Assembly (NCBI RefSeq): GCF_001039355.2
Contig: NW_019775848.1
Coordinates: 116,526 to 180,525 of the forward strand
From: Lingula anatina
Lineage: Eukaryota > Brachiopoda > Lingulata > Lingulida > Lingulidae
Direction of reading: 5' to 3'
Length of the DNA: 64,000 nt
Shown: positions 34,293 to 47,900 of the stretch, piece after piece
Layout of the letters: each line of letters opens with the position of its first letter
Position numbering within the stretch: position 1 is the first letter of the stretch
Translations under genes and position numbers: made by a program
Notes under the pieces: model-generated
Database searches by the model: none
Seen by the model: the letters and a program-made list of their open reading frames with translations, nothing else
Told to the model about the DNA's origin: nothing

Positions 34293-36240
34293 ATTATATA
34301 GTAAAATATATACCATTTACTTGCCTTACACTGTATCTACTCCCAGCTGCACTCCTCCCCTCTTTCTTTACTCGCCAAACCATCCAACTTGCTTACCTGC
34401 ACCAGAAGACCCCAAAGAGCTGCCTCAGCCTATTATCTCCAATTTGCCACAAATCTATTCTTATGAACACACACACAAACTTCCCCTGTCTATCTCCTGC
34501 TCAATTAGTCCAGCTTAACCCCTGCACAATGTTGCATCACCTTACACAGGTACGCCGCTACTCCATCGATTAAGGTTCTCATTAAAGAACATCCCCTGTA
34601 ACTAAAGATGTGGTCTGGGAGTTTGTGTTGAGTCAGAGCTGCTAAACACACATCTATTGTTTGGTAACAAACTGTTGAATGCCTCAGTGTAGACACAACT
34701 CTTTTGCCAAACAATCACATCAGAGAAGTATTAGTTGGGAAAATACAATGCGGGTGAAGTTTTTGTTCATCTTGCTGCAAAAGGACTGGAGGACGAGTCA
34801 CTCCAATATGAAAATGTTGATCCTTTTTCTTTTTTTGCTCTTTCTGATACCAGACAGTTTCTTCACGGGAACAAGAAATTTGCACTTTTCATGAAAGTAC
34901 AATTTAGATAATTCTGAACGTCTCAATTTAATTCCAAAAACTTGAAATTCTGAAAAAATACATTAAAAAGTTGTTGAGATCCCAATGCCCGTCCTATGCA
35001 CCATTGCTAGTTTTATCTACTTTTTGGTTTCATTTTTAAAACTTCTGATAACCTTGTTTACCAACTCCCTTCTTTGAACTAATAGTCACATGACTAGTTA
35101 CTGGTATATCTGTGTCATTGGCAAATGCCTTTTATATATAAATAAAGCCAGTACTAGTATACATATTTCCTAACTTTTTTTTATGGAAATGAAAACAGCA
35201 TCACGTTGCCAGCTATACAAAGGGTAAGTTGCTTTGTCAGTATTGTTCACTTTTTAATATACAAGGTAACTTACGATAATGCCTTTTTTGTCATCTAACT
35301 TCCTAGATATTTTCACTATCAGATATACAATAGAACATACTCAATAATAAATATTTAACTGCTTTCGATACTTCTAATACAGTTACACGTGATCCATTTA
35401 AAGGCATATTTCATATCAAAAGGAAAATCTGCATGTATAGTAATTTAACTATAGTATACAAGTGATCAAAATCCCTTCACATACACACACACACACACAG
35501 AAAGAGAGGGGAGTGAGAAAAAGGATCCCGAAAAGAATTTCTGTCAACTTAAACCACCACAATTCCATCTCATTAATGACATACAGCCAGTTTTCTTCTA
35601 ATAAACATAACACCATTCATGTCAATTCATAATGGAGACTCCAATATTTTCACCCCATCAATCCATAAAAGTTCCATTAGTCAGGGACCTCTATGTAACA
35701 TTACCATATGTTGGAATAGGAATTCTAAACCCTTGGCACAGGTCTGCTTGTACAGTAAATATTGCCTTGCCATTGCTTATTCATATCAGGGCCATAGGTT
35801 GGCCCTTCAGGGTACAAGGACTGGGTGTTCAACAAGATGCTCATTCTCCCACTAAGTATAAATATTTTAGTTTTTCCTCAAATTTGTATCAAATCATGCA
35901 TATGAGCAAAGGTGTACCGCCACATTTATGAATGTCCATTCAAGAGTTTCTGAACTGCCTTCAGTACAAAAAGGAATATCACGATCTGGAAAACTGTTAT
36001 AAGTTCTGTGTATTGTTATCTTAATGGAAATTCCTATCAATATTCTACTCGGACCATCTGCTGCTCATGGAATGACATAAAGTATGGCTCTCAGGTCTTA
36101 GCCTTTCACTCTTTCTTCAGCAATTTACATAATTCTTTACACATAATTATACATAAATTTCTTTGAACAAAAGACAAGAAAAAAAGAGGAAGAATACTTA
36201 ACTATAATATAGTCTACATCTTTGTCTCATAAAATGGCAA

Positions 36241-36241
36241 G

Positions 36242-36272
<31 letters not shown>
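36241..36272 (+). repeat. (ATA)n microsatellite
   Basis: About ten trinucleotide units. Confidence 0.9.
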
Positions 36273-36273
<1 letters not shown>

Positions 36274-38214
36274 TTACAAAACAAGATTTTCTTAAATGAA
36301 AAAATCCCATTCAAACCACAGAAAAGACCTCTATCTTCTTTTCCCCACTGTTCATATTCCTGCAAATATTCCAATTTGTATACCTAAAGTACAATATAAT
36401 AGTACAATATCATTTAGTTCATATCCCTCCCTCCTGGTAATCATGTTAATCCCAAGCAACTGCTCATATCCCAGTGGACAGCCTACACTCAAGGAGATCT
36501 CCACAGAGACTGTCCACGGTATAAAAGAAGACACAGTGCTCATAGCCCTGGGGTGGGTAGCATCCCTGGTGTGTCATTAAGCAATTAGACATCACTCTCA
36601 TTAAACAATGTAATTTAACTCAAGTGATTATGTCCTGGATATATGCAGCTGGCCTAAGGATGGGCATCACACAGCATTAATTGCTGAATTCATCAATGTT
36701 CCTGTAGTTTAGTGTGCATGATTTACCTGTCAAACTGTATTTTTGCCACTACATGCTGACGCATGAGTTGCGAAGACTGTAATAGTCTATTGCTACATGA
36801 TAAAAGTCATACTCTGCCAAACTATTCTCTTAGCCAATAAAAAATATCTGATAAGTAAAAAAATTTAAATAATAAATAAATAAACAAATAATAAATGAGT
36901 ACTGAAACATGATGCTTTATGTGTGTAATATCTGTAACCACAATAGTGAACTTTACCCTAATTTTTCTTTTCAATTTACTAGTTAAAAACTTTGTAATGT
37001 TGTTTTAATACAGGAAATCCCCTTTCAAGGAAAAGGACTTAATGTCTATATTCCAAATTGCACTTTCCTGATCAAATTTGCCAAGATCAATTTCTCCAAT
37101 ACTTGCCCAGTTTCACTCTCTCTCTTTCACACAAGCATGCAAGCATGAACACACACACACACACATACACACACACATTTGCTTTCTATCACACCTTGAC
37201 TGTCCACGACTACATGCATGTTGCCAATACATCAAAGCATTCAAGCAAAGGGAATTATTGGACAAACAGAAAAGACATGCAAATATTTCTAGTCAAAACT
37301 TCCAACAAATACACTGATATTTGCCACCTGATCCAATTAGCCACTTGTCCACAACCTAATGCTGTGTATATATTATATTAGAAATTACATCAAGCAAGTC
37401 ACGTATCTTGTGCACTATGTGAAGAGTATCTAGCAGTAAACAATTCACACCAAGTCAACAGGTGCATTTTCTACTGAAATGACCAAATAACACTGAGCTG
37501 AATGATGGTTTATTGCCCAATTACTTAGTATATGAAATTGATGATGCATGTAATTTATGACTAATTACATCCTACTAGATTCTAAATATATGCAAGATAG
37601 CATCTGATAGAAACCAAATGTGACCATAACTTTAAGTAGGATTATTAGTATGTGGTATCATAAGCATGCTAGTTTTTACATGTATTTGAGGTCCCCCTTC
37701 ATCTTTCCCAAATGTCAATACTTCTTCAAAATTAATTATAAATTACAACTTACTAGTGAAATCTAATGGCTTGAAAGAGTTCCCTTCAAAAATTAGTAAA
37801 TGCAGGAATATTATCCCCGAGTTCATCCAACAAATAATGCTTATCTATATCTTGTTTGGGATTAACATGAACAATTATCTAGAACTACCGTAGTAGTAGA
37901 TCGTAGCAGCCACTACAAATATTTTCCAAATCAGTTACTAGTAAATGAACAGTAATTTATGGTGAGGTAATGATCTTCTCGCTTCTTGTGTTCACAAAGC
38001 AATTTTACAATACCAAATTAAAAACTGTTCGTTTTAAGGACTCTGTGTGTTGTGAGTAAGCATGCAATCACCGCTGTCATCAACTTTCTCTCTCGAAAAA
38101 GTCAGTTTCAAAACGGCAGATGATCGATTGAAAAGGGCGAAATTGCAGACATGCCCAGCAATATTAGAGATTTTATGTAATGACAGATAAACGTTACAAC
38201 GACAAATTACTCAC

Positions 38215-38340
38215 ATAATTTGAATTTGCTTGAATGTCCTGTTCAAGGTAGTCCCGAGAATTCCGTGATACGATGATTCAGTTATAAGGTATTTAATTTT
38301 AAATTTTGACTCCCCGCCTCCTCAAACGTCCATATTGGAA
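38215..38340 (-). other. Candidate non-coding first exon of the phosphorylase-fusion gene
   Basis: On the minus strand, sequence downstream of a GC-rich promoter-like block ends CAAATTCAAATTAT before a consensus donor GTGAGTAATT. It is the best donor upstream of the leader acceptor at 27906. Linkage over 10 kb is inference only. Confidence 0.35.
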
Positions 38341-38372
38341 CAACGATGACGCATGCGCAGATAATGTTGTCA
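38300..38372. promoter_or_regulatory. Probable divergent promoter (phosphorylase-fusion gene / MetE copy 1)
   Basis: A locally GC-rich block contains CCCCGCCTCC (GC box), TTCCAAT in minus sense and ACGCATGCGCAGA, which resembles an NRF1 site. Candidate leader exons leave it in both directions. Confidence 0.4.
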
Positions 38373-38408
38373 AGATGTCTGCGCCCATGGCGAGTCAGCT
38401 TGAAGCGG
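38373..38408 (+). other. Short open leader segment (possible uORF or untranslated exon)
   Basis: CAAGATGTCTGCGCCCATGG begins a frame reading MSAPMASQLEA up to a GTAAAT donor. If spliced to the acceptor TTTCAG near 39221 the frame stops at once in AGGTGA. It would then be an upstream ORF of MetE copy 1 rather than its N-terminus. Confidence 0.3.
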
Positions 38409-39241
38409 TAAATATGATTTGTTGAAACCTTATGCTGCATGCGTAAGCAATTCAGTAACTTCAAACCAAGAATCACACAGCAAAAGATAAAATTACGTCT
38501 TACAATAGCTAAAAATTTTGACATGACGTAAAGAAAAGACGTTAAGATCAAAATGCAGCTTGCAGGCCTCAGACTTAAAAAAAAATGAATGCTACTTGTA
38601 AATGTACCTCCAACTATATGACTACAGTCATTGCGCATTCCGCTTTTAATTTCAACACATTTTCCAACAAACGAAATTGCTTGAATACCTATGTTCGCGT
38701 GCTTTTAAGGCACAGTTAAGGTCTTATGTGTACTTAATAGTAGTAATAATACGTAATAAACTTCAAGTCGGTCAATCACTTATCTGGTGTTTGCTCAATT
38801 TATCTTTGAATTGCATAACTGCATTTGGTGTATGGAAAGTCAACAGAAGCCTCTTCAATTTTACAAGGGGTGGACCAGTAACAGCATTAAGTTTGTTTTA
38901 TGAAAATGCGTATTTAATAAGTTTTTGACTTATTTTCCAGAGTTTTACCATATCTCAAACAGTGAAATGTGACTGTCTCACTCCTTGCCCCAAGTGTGTC
39001 TCCGTGGGCTGCAAATGTACCCACACTTGATGCTTTTCACAAGATCATCTCTTCTCTCACTCCTCCCCTTCACATGAAGAGTGTCAGATTATCAGTGCAA
39101 TATCATGCATTATCTCCCATGGTAAATAAGGGACAACATGGCCGACATGGCTATCTGCCCAAGCTTATCTTCCTTGGGGTCTGTTGCGCCAGTTTTGCTG
39201 GAGACAGGCCTGAACATTTCAGAGGTGAAAAGTCACTCAAG

Positions 39242-42200
39242 ATGGAGGGTAAGGGTGAGTTTGCTAAGTGTATAATTTCCATATTATCAATTTATCACTT
39301 TTTATTATGGGCAGTATACATTGTAGAATAAAGTTGCAGCTTTGCATATTACACACTAGCAAAACTTTTTCATAAATGCAAAGGAGTCGGACAATAAACT
39401 AGTTATAAACCGGTAAATGACAGTGTTGTTGATATTTTCAGTCTTATAGAAAACAATCAAATTATTTTCAAATGCCACTTAAGTGATGTAAATTTAAATG
39501 AATAATTGGAAGACTTTGCCTTGATGGAAGACTGTCAGCAAGGATGGAAGGTTCTCTGTTTGAATTAACATATTTTGCATATGTGCAGAAGTGTCTGCAC
39601 ACATATTGACCCATATATATATCGGCATATTTACTAAGCTATCTGCATGGCATAATTAAGCTGCAAATTATCACAGTACTCACTTGACACTGAAAGCCAT
39701 TCAAAAACTCATCAAGCATTTTGTGATGTTACAGCTTCTGAGCTTGATCGCTCTTGGATGAATACTAGTATTATCTGAGCCAAGCATCTTGATGATTTTA
39801 TACAGTCTGAGAACGATATTTTGAATAAATTATGTGGTGATTTTGGTAAAAAATAAAGCAGTTCTTAATAATTTTTTTAAATGAAATATTGTTTATTATA
39901 GTAATGCCTAAATCAAGTATGCTAGTGTCTAATTTTTTTTTTAATTCTTTAATTCCAGGTCAAGGTCTTAAGACAACTGTGGTTGGCAGTTATCCTAAGC
40001 CAGACTATTTAAAGATTCCCGACTGGTTCAAGACCAAAATTCCCAATTATTCTGCCAGAATGTACAACCAGTACAGTGCAGAGGAGGCTAAAGGTGAGGC
40101 GGTGCTGCCACCTATATTTCAAATTTGTAAACCATATGAGTGCATACATTGGGGTTAAAACATGTTGGGTTTTATTTGGTCACACTTTATTTATTTTTTT
40201 TTTGCAATAATCTTAAGTTTACCAGTATAATGTCTAAATGCTGTAAGAAAGCACATCTAACTCTTATTCTGTCAGTAGTTTTCGTTTTTTTTTTTTTTCC
40301 TGTCCACATGATGTTGGTGCCTTGAGGTAGCGTGTAAGGTGCACCATATAAGAAGCTTATTATTATTATTATGTTGTGTGCTCTCCCCCTCTTGCTATTG
40401 ATATTTACATGTATTATTTTATTCTAAACCAAATTATATTTTCACTGGGCAAACATTGGTAAAAAATATTGAACAAGTTTAATATTGTTTTGACTTAAAT
40501 AGTATTTTATTTTCATGTATTATGATGTTTGTAAAGTTCCCGAATAATTTTCTTTCTTGTTTATACTTTCAGAATGTGAGGAGTCTTTGAAGAGAGCTTT
40601 GAAGGAATGCATGGAAGAACAGTCTTCTCTTGGGATTGATGTCATTACAGATGGGGAAACAAGGAGAGAGAACTATATTTATCCATTTTGGTTAGTTAGA
40701 GGTCATCTCACATTTGGATGTTTAATAGTATATCACTTCATGTGTTTACTTGACTTTTGTGGAAAAAAATCTGACTTTATGCTGAAACTTCAAATTTCTA
40801 TTTCCCTTAAGTGAACAATGACATAATTCACATCATCATGTTTAATAGCACAGCACAGTGTGTTTTAAAAATTGGAAAACTATTTTACAGCCGTGCCTTG
40901 AAGAACTTCAGTTTTACGGAGCTGACTTTCAAGGTGTATCGTAATGGTGCCACAAAGAATCACGTTCCTACAGTGATTGGTCCTCTGGAGCCAGCCAGTG
41001 CTGACCCCTGGTGTGCAAAAGAGTGGCAAGAGAGCCAAGCAATGACCAAGACTCCAGTCAAGTATACTATGCCTGGACCTATGACCATCATGGGAAGCAC
41101 AGCAAGTATGGATAAATTCCTATCATAATGCTATTTAATGAGAGTTTCCTGATTTCCAAACTATGAAATGCAAGTAGGAGCTATTTTATGCCTCTTACTT
41201 TATGAACATTTTAACATTTATCAACAAAATATAAAGTAACAGATTAATAAATAAATTGACTTATAAAGATTGAAAATTCACAGATGATATTCACAAAATA
41301 AACAATAGTCCATATTCAGAATCATCTTAATGTTTCGATCTTTTTCGTTTGAGTCTAGTTAATGCCCTATAACATCGAATAGGTGGCAATTTTGAATTAT
41401 GCTTTGTAATGAAAGGTGTCAGAACTTCCACAATTATTTCTCATTATTAAGTTTGTTTGTAGACAAGTATTACAAGACTGAAAAGGATTGGAGTGAGGCC
41501 CTCGTGAAACTCGTGAACCGAGAGGTGCGTGCACTTGCTGCTGCTGGCTGCAAATATATACAGATTGATGAACCAGTTATGGTGCGAAGCCCAGAAATTG
41601 CAATGGATTATGGGATTGATCACCTGACCAGATGTTTTGAGGTAATGCTATGTTTTAATCTCATTTAAAAAACATTTTCCAAGCAGAAATTTTTTGCTCA
41701 GTGAATTTTTATAAACTTGAGAAAAAATTTAAGTCTTCAGAAGGGATGCATCTTTCGTTACCTTGTTGTTAAGTTCTAAATAAAAAAGTAACCTGTATTA
41801 TTATATTTTAAAGACTACTTTTTCAGCATATGTTTCTCTTAGGTTTTCACTTTAAATCTTTGTTTTGATATTTTTGAATTGTAGAAAACATTTTTTGTCT
41901 GTGAATTCAGGGTGTTGGTCCAGAGGTAGAAAAGACAGTTCATTTATGCTGTGGATATCCTGCCTATTTGGTAAGTTTCCCCACTGATTTTATTACATTA
42001 TGATTACTTAAACCTACCTGTGGGTTGAAAACTATACATGTGTAAAATTGAAAAGAAAAAGCACCAACACACATACTTTGTGGAAAAATACTTGATTTAA
42101 TACTATCTTGATTTAATTTAATACTATCACCCCCCCTCCTGTATTGTGGATAAATATACACCTTCACTAACAGTAAGCATACAAAGTGTATTTGTTTCAG

Positions 42201-42783
42201 GATCAGACTGATTACATGAAGGCAGATAGATCAATCTATATGAACTTAGCAGAGAAACTAGACAATTCTGGCCTCGATGCATGTGAGTGTTAAAAAACAA
42301 ATATGTCTTATGTAATTGGATGTTGGTGTCTAGTGAATGAAGAAACCCCTATCTTTTTGCATTATCATCCAGAATTTTTCATTAGTAAATGAAAATAATT
42401 GAAAAGTAACAGTCTTGTTCCAAATGGTCACTTTTTTCTGTGTAAAAATTCTGTATCATCTTATTCCATGCCTTGTTTTCCTCTACCCAAAATTTTTCAT
42501 AGTGTTTTTATTTCTAGTTTCTATTGAAGATGCTCACCAACATAATGATCTCACCCTACTTGAGAAATTCAAAAAGACCAAAGTAATCTTCGGTGTTGTT
42601 GCCATTGCTAAAAGTCGTGTGGAGACAGTGGAGGAGATTAAATCGCGTGTCATGGAGGCATTGAAGCACATACCTAAGGAACGCCTCATTCTGGCCCCAG
42701 ATTGTGGTCTGGCCTTCTTGCCTCGAGATATTTTACGTCAGAAGCTAAGCAACATGGTGGCAGCAGCAAAGTCTGTAGTTTGA
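39242..42783 (+). CDS. Short cobalamin-independent methionine-synthase-like protein, copy 1
   Basis: Homologue of the catalytic C-terminal half of MetE, the zinc enzyme that methylates homocysteine to methionine. Eight exons: 39242-39254 (an alternative donor at 39249 also keeps frame), 39959-40093, 40573-40690, 40891-41105, 41463-41641, 41911-41970, 42201-42282 and 42518-42783; 355 residues against about 750 for full MetE. Visible motifs are TTVVGSYPKPD near the start, DVITDGETRREN, QIDEP in the barrel, and the zinc ligands His231-x-Cys233 (VHLCCGYP), Glu271 (SIEDAH) and Cys330 (APDCGL). All ligands are intact, so methyltransfer is likely. Without the N-terminal folate-binding half, the methyl donor is uncertain. 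The start is set by agreement with copy 2. A poly(A) signal AATAAA lies at 43142. Confidence 0.9.
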
Positions 42784-43047
42784 TGTGATTAAAGTTAGAT
42801 ATTGGTCACCTTATGGGCAGTCAATGAGGAACAGTCCTGGGTTCAATCCTGGGTCTGCAGTCATAGATAACTAGTAATCTCTCTAACAGCTACACACTGC
42901 CTTTAATGTTTAGGTAAATCTGTTTTCTTTTATTTTATTATTTTTTAAAATAAATTTTTTGACTGGACTCGAGGTAATAACACAATACCAGTAATATTTT
43001 TCTTGGTTTGCTCTCCTAGATGATATTTTTGCAGACAAATAGATGTC

Positions 43048-43048
<1 letters not shown>

Positions 43049-43098
<50 letters not shown>

Positions 43099-43099
43099 T
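43049..43099 (+). repeat. (TTTA)n microsatellite
   Basis: About 12 tandem tetranucleotide units just past the 3' end of MetE copy 1. Confidence 0.97.
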
Positions 43100-43370
43100 A
43101 TTTTTTGTACTTTGAAAAGTATTTGAATTACTGATAATGACAATAAAATAATATGGAATTTGGGTGTAAAGTTAATTTTTTTGTTGTTGATTTAATTATG
43201 GGTATTTCAAATTTCACTTTTCCTGGTAACTACACATCGCTGATAATCTCTGTGGTAGATATTACCATTATGTTCATGCGGTACACGGGATTTGAGATAA
43301 AAAGAGGAGTCCTGGATAAGAATGACTTACTTCAAGAAGTACTGTCAACTGATTTCTAGAAGACTAACAC

Positions 43371-43535
43371 CCTTTTCCCATACCTAGGTCGATCTCCTAG
43401 GATCAACCCATCTCCGAGGGGTCTCTCACTAAATTACATTCAGCTTAAGTGGCTGTGATGTTTGGCACGCCTACTGAAGCTGTTACTTGGCATGCCTCCT
43501 GATGGTTGTGGTCACTATTGTTTAGCAGTTTCAAT
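43371..43535. repeat. Family H element (copy c), one end
   Basis: CCTAGGTCGATCTCCTAGGA then CCATCTCCGAGGGGTCTCTC, and CAGCTTAAGTGGCTGTGATG. The same run occurs inverted at 59745-59815, and the middle at 58940-59040. The second inverted terminus is not clear here. Confidence 0.5.
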
Positions 43536-44987
43536 ATTACTAAACTTGCATACCTAGGACAATTTTTGTGAACAGACACAGTATATAAGCAGTCTAAATC
43601 TGAATATCTTTCTCTGAGAGGCTCAAACATTTTTTCACAACCCCTCATAAATCAGTCTGCAATTATTGCACATGTGCACCTGATTCTGAAAACCTTTGAG
43701 GCCTGACATTTCATGCCATCCATTGCACAGATTTTAGTGTATACCATGGCTGCACGGCTTTGGTACATATGCTTTTTGTATGGATTAAACGGAAAAATAG
43801 TAATGATATTGTATTTTTAAAATGCATAAATTTGTCAACTTTACTAGGTCTCTAGTTGATAAAATTTCGGGGACGGGCAGGTCATTTTGTGCACATTGTC
43901 AGTTTCTATACATGTGACTGTTAAACAATAGGTACATTGTATAGCAGATCGAAGCATTCCTATCTTCAGCACATTTTTTTTGCTTGTGCATAGATGAAAT
44001 TTGACCTATTTTTGCCACCCCAAGTCTGAACTTTAGCCCCGGTTTTGAAATCGTACACTCAATTCTTTCTTGTGGTTACACAGTGTTGGTTTGGCCGCAC
44101 TGGATCATGACCAGCTTATCAGTTTTATCTGCATGGCCTTACTGGAGCTTGGCACTTCAGGTATATACCTTCAATCTATGCCAGGTATGCTCAACATGAT
44201 ATTTAATAAAAGGGCTTGGAGAGTTGCATCTCTCGGGTTATTTTGTAGTAGCCAAACTGAATTGATAATTTCTGTTTGTGGTCACTAAGGTGGACTTTTT
44301 GCTTTTTGTAGTAATTTTAATCAGGGCACTAGCTAATACTCGTTTTTATTTACGGAATCTGTATCCAAATATTTGATTCTGCACACTTAGTTCGTCATTA
44401 AGAGTGGAGATATATAGTTTTGGCATAGATGATTTAAACATGCTGCACTGTGTGTTATCAATGTATTTGTCTACTATGATGTAATATGGCTGGTTGACGC
44501 TTTAAGGGATATGAAGTCAAGTTCAGTTGACCTCCAGTTCGCTAATAGGTAAGTATGTATAGATATAGTCGTATGTTCATTTAGTAATAATTCTGATTAA
44601 ACCTCTGACAACATGCTCATATAATACTTGAAAGAATTTATAAAATGGTTGGCATCATCCATGATGCAGTGTTTGTTGAAAGTATATCGACATACATGTT
44701 TTCGGGTTTTACATGGTCAAATATAGCAGTGCTTATCTCTTGTGGAGAGCAGGTGTGATTGATATGTCTTTTCAGTGTATTCAGTCTATATGGTTACATG
44801 GGTGCATATATTTGGACATGCATGAGTTCAGCCAAAGTACTGCCTATAACTTGTTAAAACTTGGGTTGTTTGCATTGTGACAGTATAACCCAAAGTAACT
44901 GGACCAAACAACTGAACTGAACTGCTGGTCAGTGGAAATAAGAGAAGCTGAATTTTACTTTATTCCTACCAGGCTGATAAACCAGAG

Positions 44988-47900
44988 ATGGCGGGAACAC
45001 AAGGTAGTGTCTCTCTGTTACTTAGTAGTTGTAGTATTTGGTGGTTGCTATGCAGTGTAAGTAGCAATACCAGTGGCAGTTAGCCATAGCATCAGTAGTC
45101 ACAGTAACTATTTTACAAGTTTTTGTCAGCAATGATTGAAATTAATTAACTAAATAGAAATTTAGTCAAGTTTCTTTTCATTACAGAATATTTATTAAAG
45201 GATACAAATATATACACATATTCATAATTTAAATCTTAGAATCCTATGCTCTGCATAAAAATTTACTTAGTTGCTAAAAAAATCATACGAGTGATGTAAA
45301 AGGTATTTCTCTGTCTAATGTATTGATGGTAAGTAGTAATCGGTCATTTTTCAAAAAATGTTTTCTTTTTCTACAAACCATGCAAGGAATTAATTCATAC
45401 CTTGATCAAGCTCGAAGTTTTTCATCAGAAAAGAGTTTGAAAAAGGTCAGTTTTCCACCTTATGCTGATGATCTTTACTATAATTAAATTCCCAGGTATT
45501 CTTACCACAGTGATTGGTAGCTATCCAAAGCCAGATTACCTTAAGATACCTGACTGGTTCCGGTCAAGTCACACTGGCTACTCCAGTGACCAATATGATG
45601 AGTATGTCCGACGTAAAGTTAGGGCTGAAGGTAGTATTACATTGAAATTGTAAATTTGAATGAAAGAATAGGTGTGTGCATGTGTATGTGCGTGCATGTG
45701 TGTGTGTAAAATGTATGTAAGTAAACGCATATATTTTTAGATGGGTGACAATGTAACTTTAATATTGATTAACATTTTTATAAGACTAAGTGTGGAACTT
45801 TTCAGAATCAGTGGTGGAGAAGGCCCTTGCAGAGTGTATGGAAGAGCAGACAGCCTTGGGCATTGATGTAATTACTGATGGTGAAATTAGGAGAGAGAAC
45901 TACATCTATCCATTCTGGTAACGGTAGCTATAATGCCATTTTTCAGGCCTGTAGCCAAGAATATAATATGGGAGAAGCTAGGGCTCTTCTTCTGCAGTCA
46001 AAGCATATCTATTGACCATAAATTGCCACTTTCGTAGCATATTTTCAGTCAATTTTCCTTGCCGAAAGGGCAGTTTGTTTTGACCCCCTTCTCCCTCGCC
46101 TACAGGCCTGTCTTTATTAATATAGTTTCCAACATTTTCCTTTTGCGTAATGCTTATATTTATCTACACACACACATTGAATTGAAATACCACAAAAATG
46201 AGAATTCATTGTAAATAGTTATACAGTATATATGAAGTATGTTTCATGAAGCTAAAACAAAAATTTACATATTGTCAGAAAGTCTGTGATCTGAGGAATT
46301 ATATTGCATCTGTCTTTCCCTGATGTCGTGTATCAACATCATCTGTAAGTTTGTGCACAGCATTTCAATCTGATTATTTTTATATCATCAGTTCACTTAG
46401 ATTACCTTTGTAACATTGATTTAAAATCACAGATGGAATAGGTTACTTTAGAGCAATTATAACCTTCCACTTTCTGTTTTATTTTTTAGTCGCCATTTGA
46501 AGAATTTCAGCTTTGAGGAACTCACCTTCAAGACATATCGCAATGGTGCCTGTTCTGGCCAAGTACCTACAGTGATTGGTCCTCTAGAACCAACCAGTGC
46601 TGACCCCTGGTGTGCAACAGAGTGGCAAGAGAGCCAAGCAATGACCAAGACTCCAGTCAAGTATACTATGCCTGGACCTATGACTATCATAGGAAGCACA
46701 GCAAGTACGTAAGGGCTCATTCCCATGTAACCTATTGTTCTATGTAGACCGTTCCAAATCCCCTGGGACTCTTGCCGAATGCAATCAGTTTAACAAATTA
46801 ACACTTCCTCCTGGCGGTGAGTAAAATACGGAAAAGCTGATTATTATACGAGCATGTTGCAAACTAGAGGAGTCGTTTAATTGATTGCACTCAGCGAGAG
46901 TCCCTAAAGGGTTGATCGAATCAATCTACGTAGACTGATAGTTTCAATGGGGATGAGCTCTAATATAATACTTCATGTAATACTGTCTATTAGTCATCCA
47001 GTAGTATTTTATATATCTTTAAGTTTTTAATTAGTTACTCGACTACCGGTTTAGTTTTATTGATATATTGCATCTTCCAGTTGGTAGAATCTATATAATG
47101 TCTAGAAATTATGTATCAGTATCTTTCTTTTTTTAAAGATAAGTTCTACCAGCATGATAAAGAACTGAGCGAGGTTCTCGTAAAACTTGTGAATCGAGAG
47201 CTGCTTGCTCTAGCAGCTGCTGGTTGCAAATATATACAGATTGATGAACCAGTTATGGTGCGAAACCCAGAAATTGCAATGGATTATGGGATTGATCACC
47301 TGGCCAGATGTTTTGAGGTAATGATGTTGAAAACTGTAGACAGATAGCAAATTTCATCTAAAATTTTTAAAAATTTCATATTTAGTTTGAGAATGAGGTG
47401 TTAACTAAAGCATTAGAAATACGAGTATCACCTATACTGTAGCATTATTTCACTTATATTTACTTATATTGAATAAATGAAATTTTAAAACATCACTGAG
47501 AACTGCTGCTTTATATTTATGATTTTTGTGTGTTGTTTTTTTTTTTTCTTTCTTTTTTTCTCCTATAGGGTGTTGGTCCAGAGATTGAGAAGATAGTACA
47601 CTTATGCTGTGGATATCCCAACTGTCTGGTAAATATGCCAGGGCATTAATTAGACAAACAGATTTGGCATATTTATGTACTAGTATATTAAATTTAAGTT
47701 ACAAATTACATTGAACTATGGTACTGGAAAGGATGAGTGCGAATAAGGGGGTAAAAGTGCCCACTTTTGTACATGAAAAATAAATTATGAATGAATGGAA
47801 AAAAATTGATGCCAAATTAAAGTTGGGGTCTTACAGTTTTATGATCCACTTAAAAAATTTTTTTTTATTGAATTTGAAATATAAAAAATTAATGTCAAAA

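Larger units (their letters stand above)
27907..38214. other. Long non-coding stretch, probable 5' UTR intron
   Basis: I find no convincing coding exon. It contains the TG repeat at 29827, family H copy b, a 962-bp inverted-terminal-repeat element, a CAGGCC element and an ATA repeat. If the leader exon proposed at 38.2 kb is right, this is the first intron of the phosphorylase-fusion gene. Confidence 0.4.
42784..44987. other. Spacer between the two MetE-like genes
   Basis: No gene seen. Contains a possible poly(A) signal at 43142, a (TTTA)n repeat and family H copy c. The promoter of copy 2 should lie just upstream of 44988, but I see no clear TATA box. Confidence 0.5.

Noticed and set aside
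38969-39331. 120-codon frame running into the MetE copy 1 start
   Set aside because: It shares frame with the MEGKG start, but composition is not protein-like. Copy 2 has no such extension, and an acceptor-like TTTCAG lies inside it.
42825-42860. B-box-like GGTTCAATCC suggesting a tRNA
   Set aside because: No A box at proper spacing and no cloverleaf.
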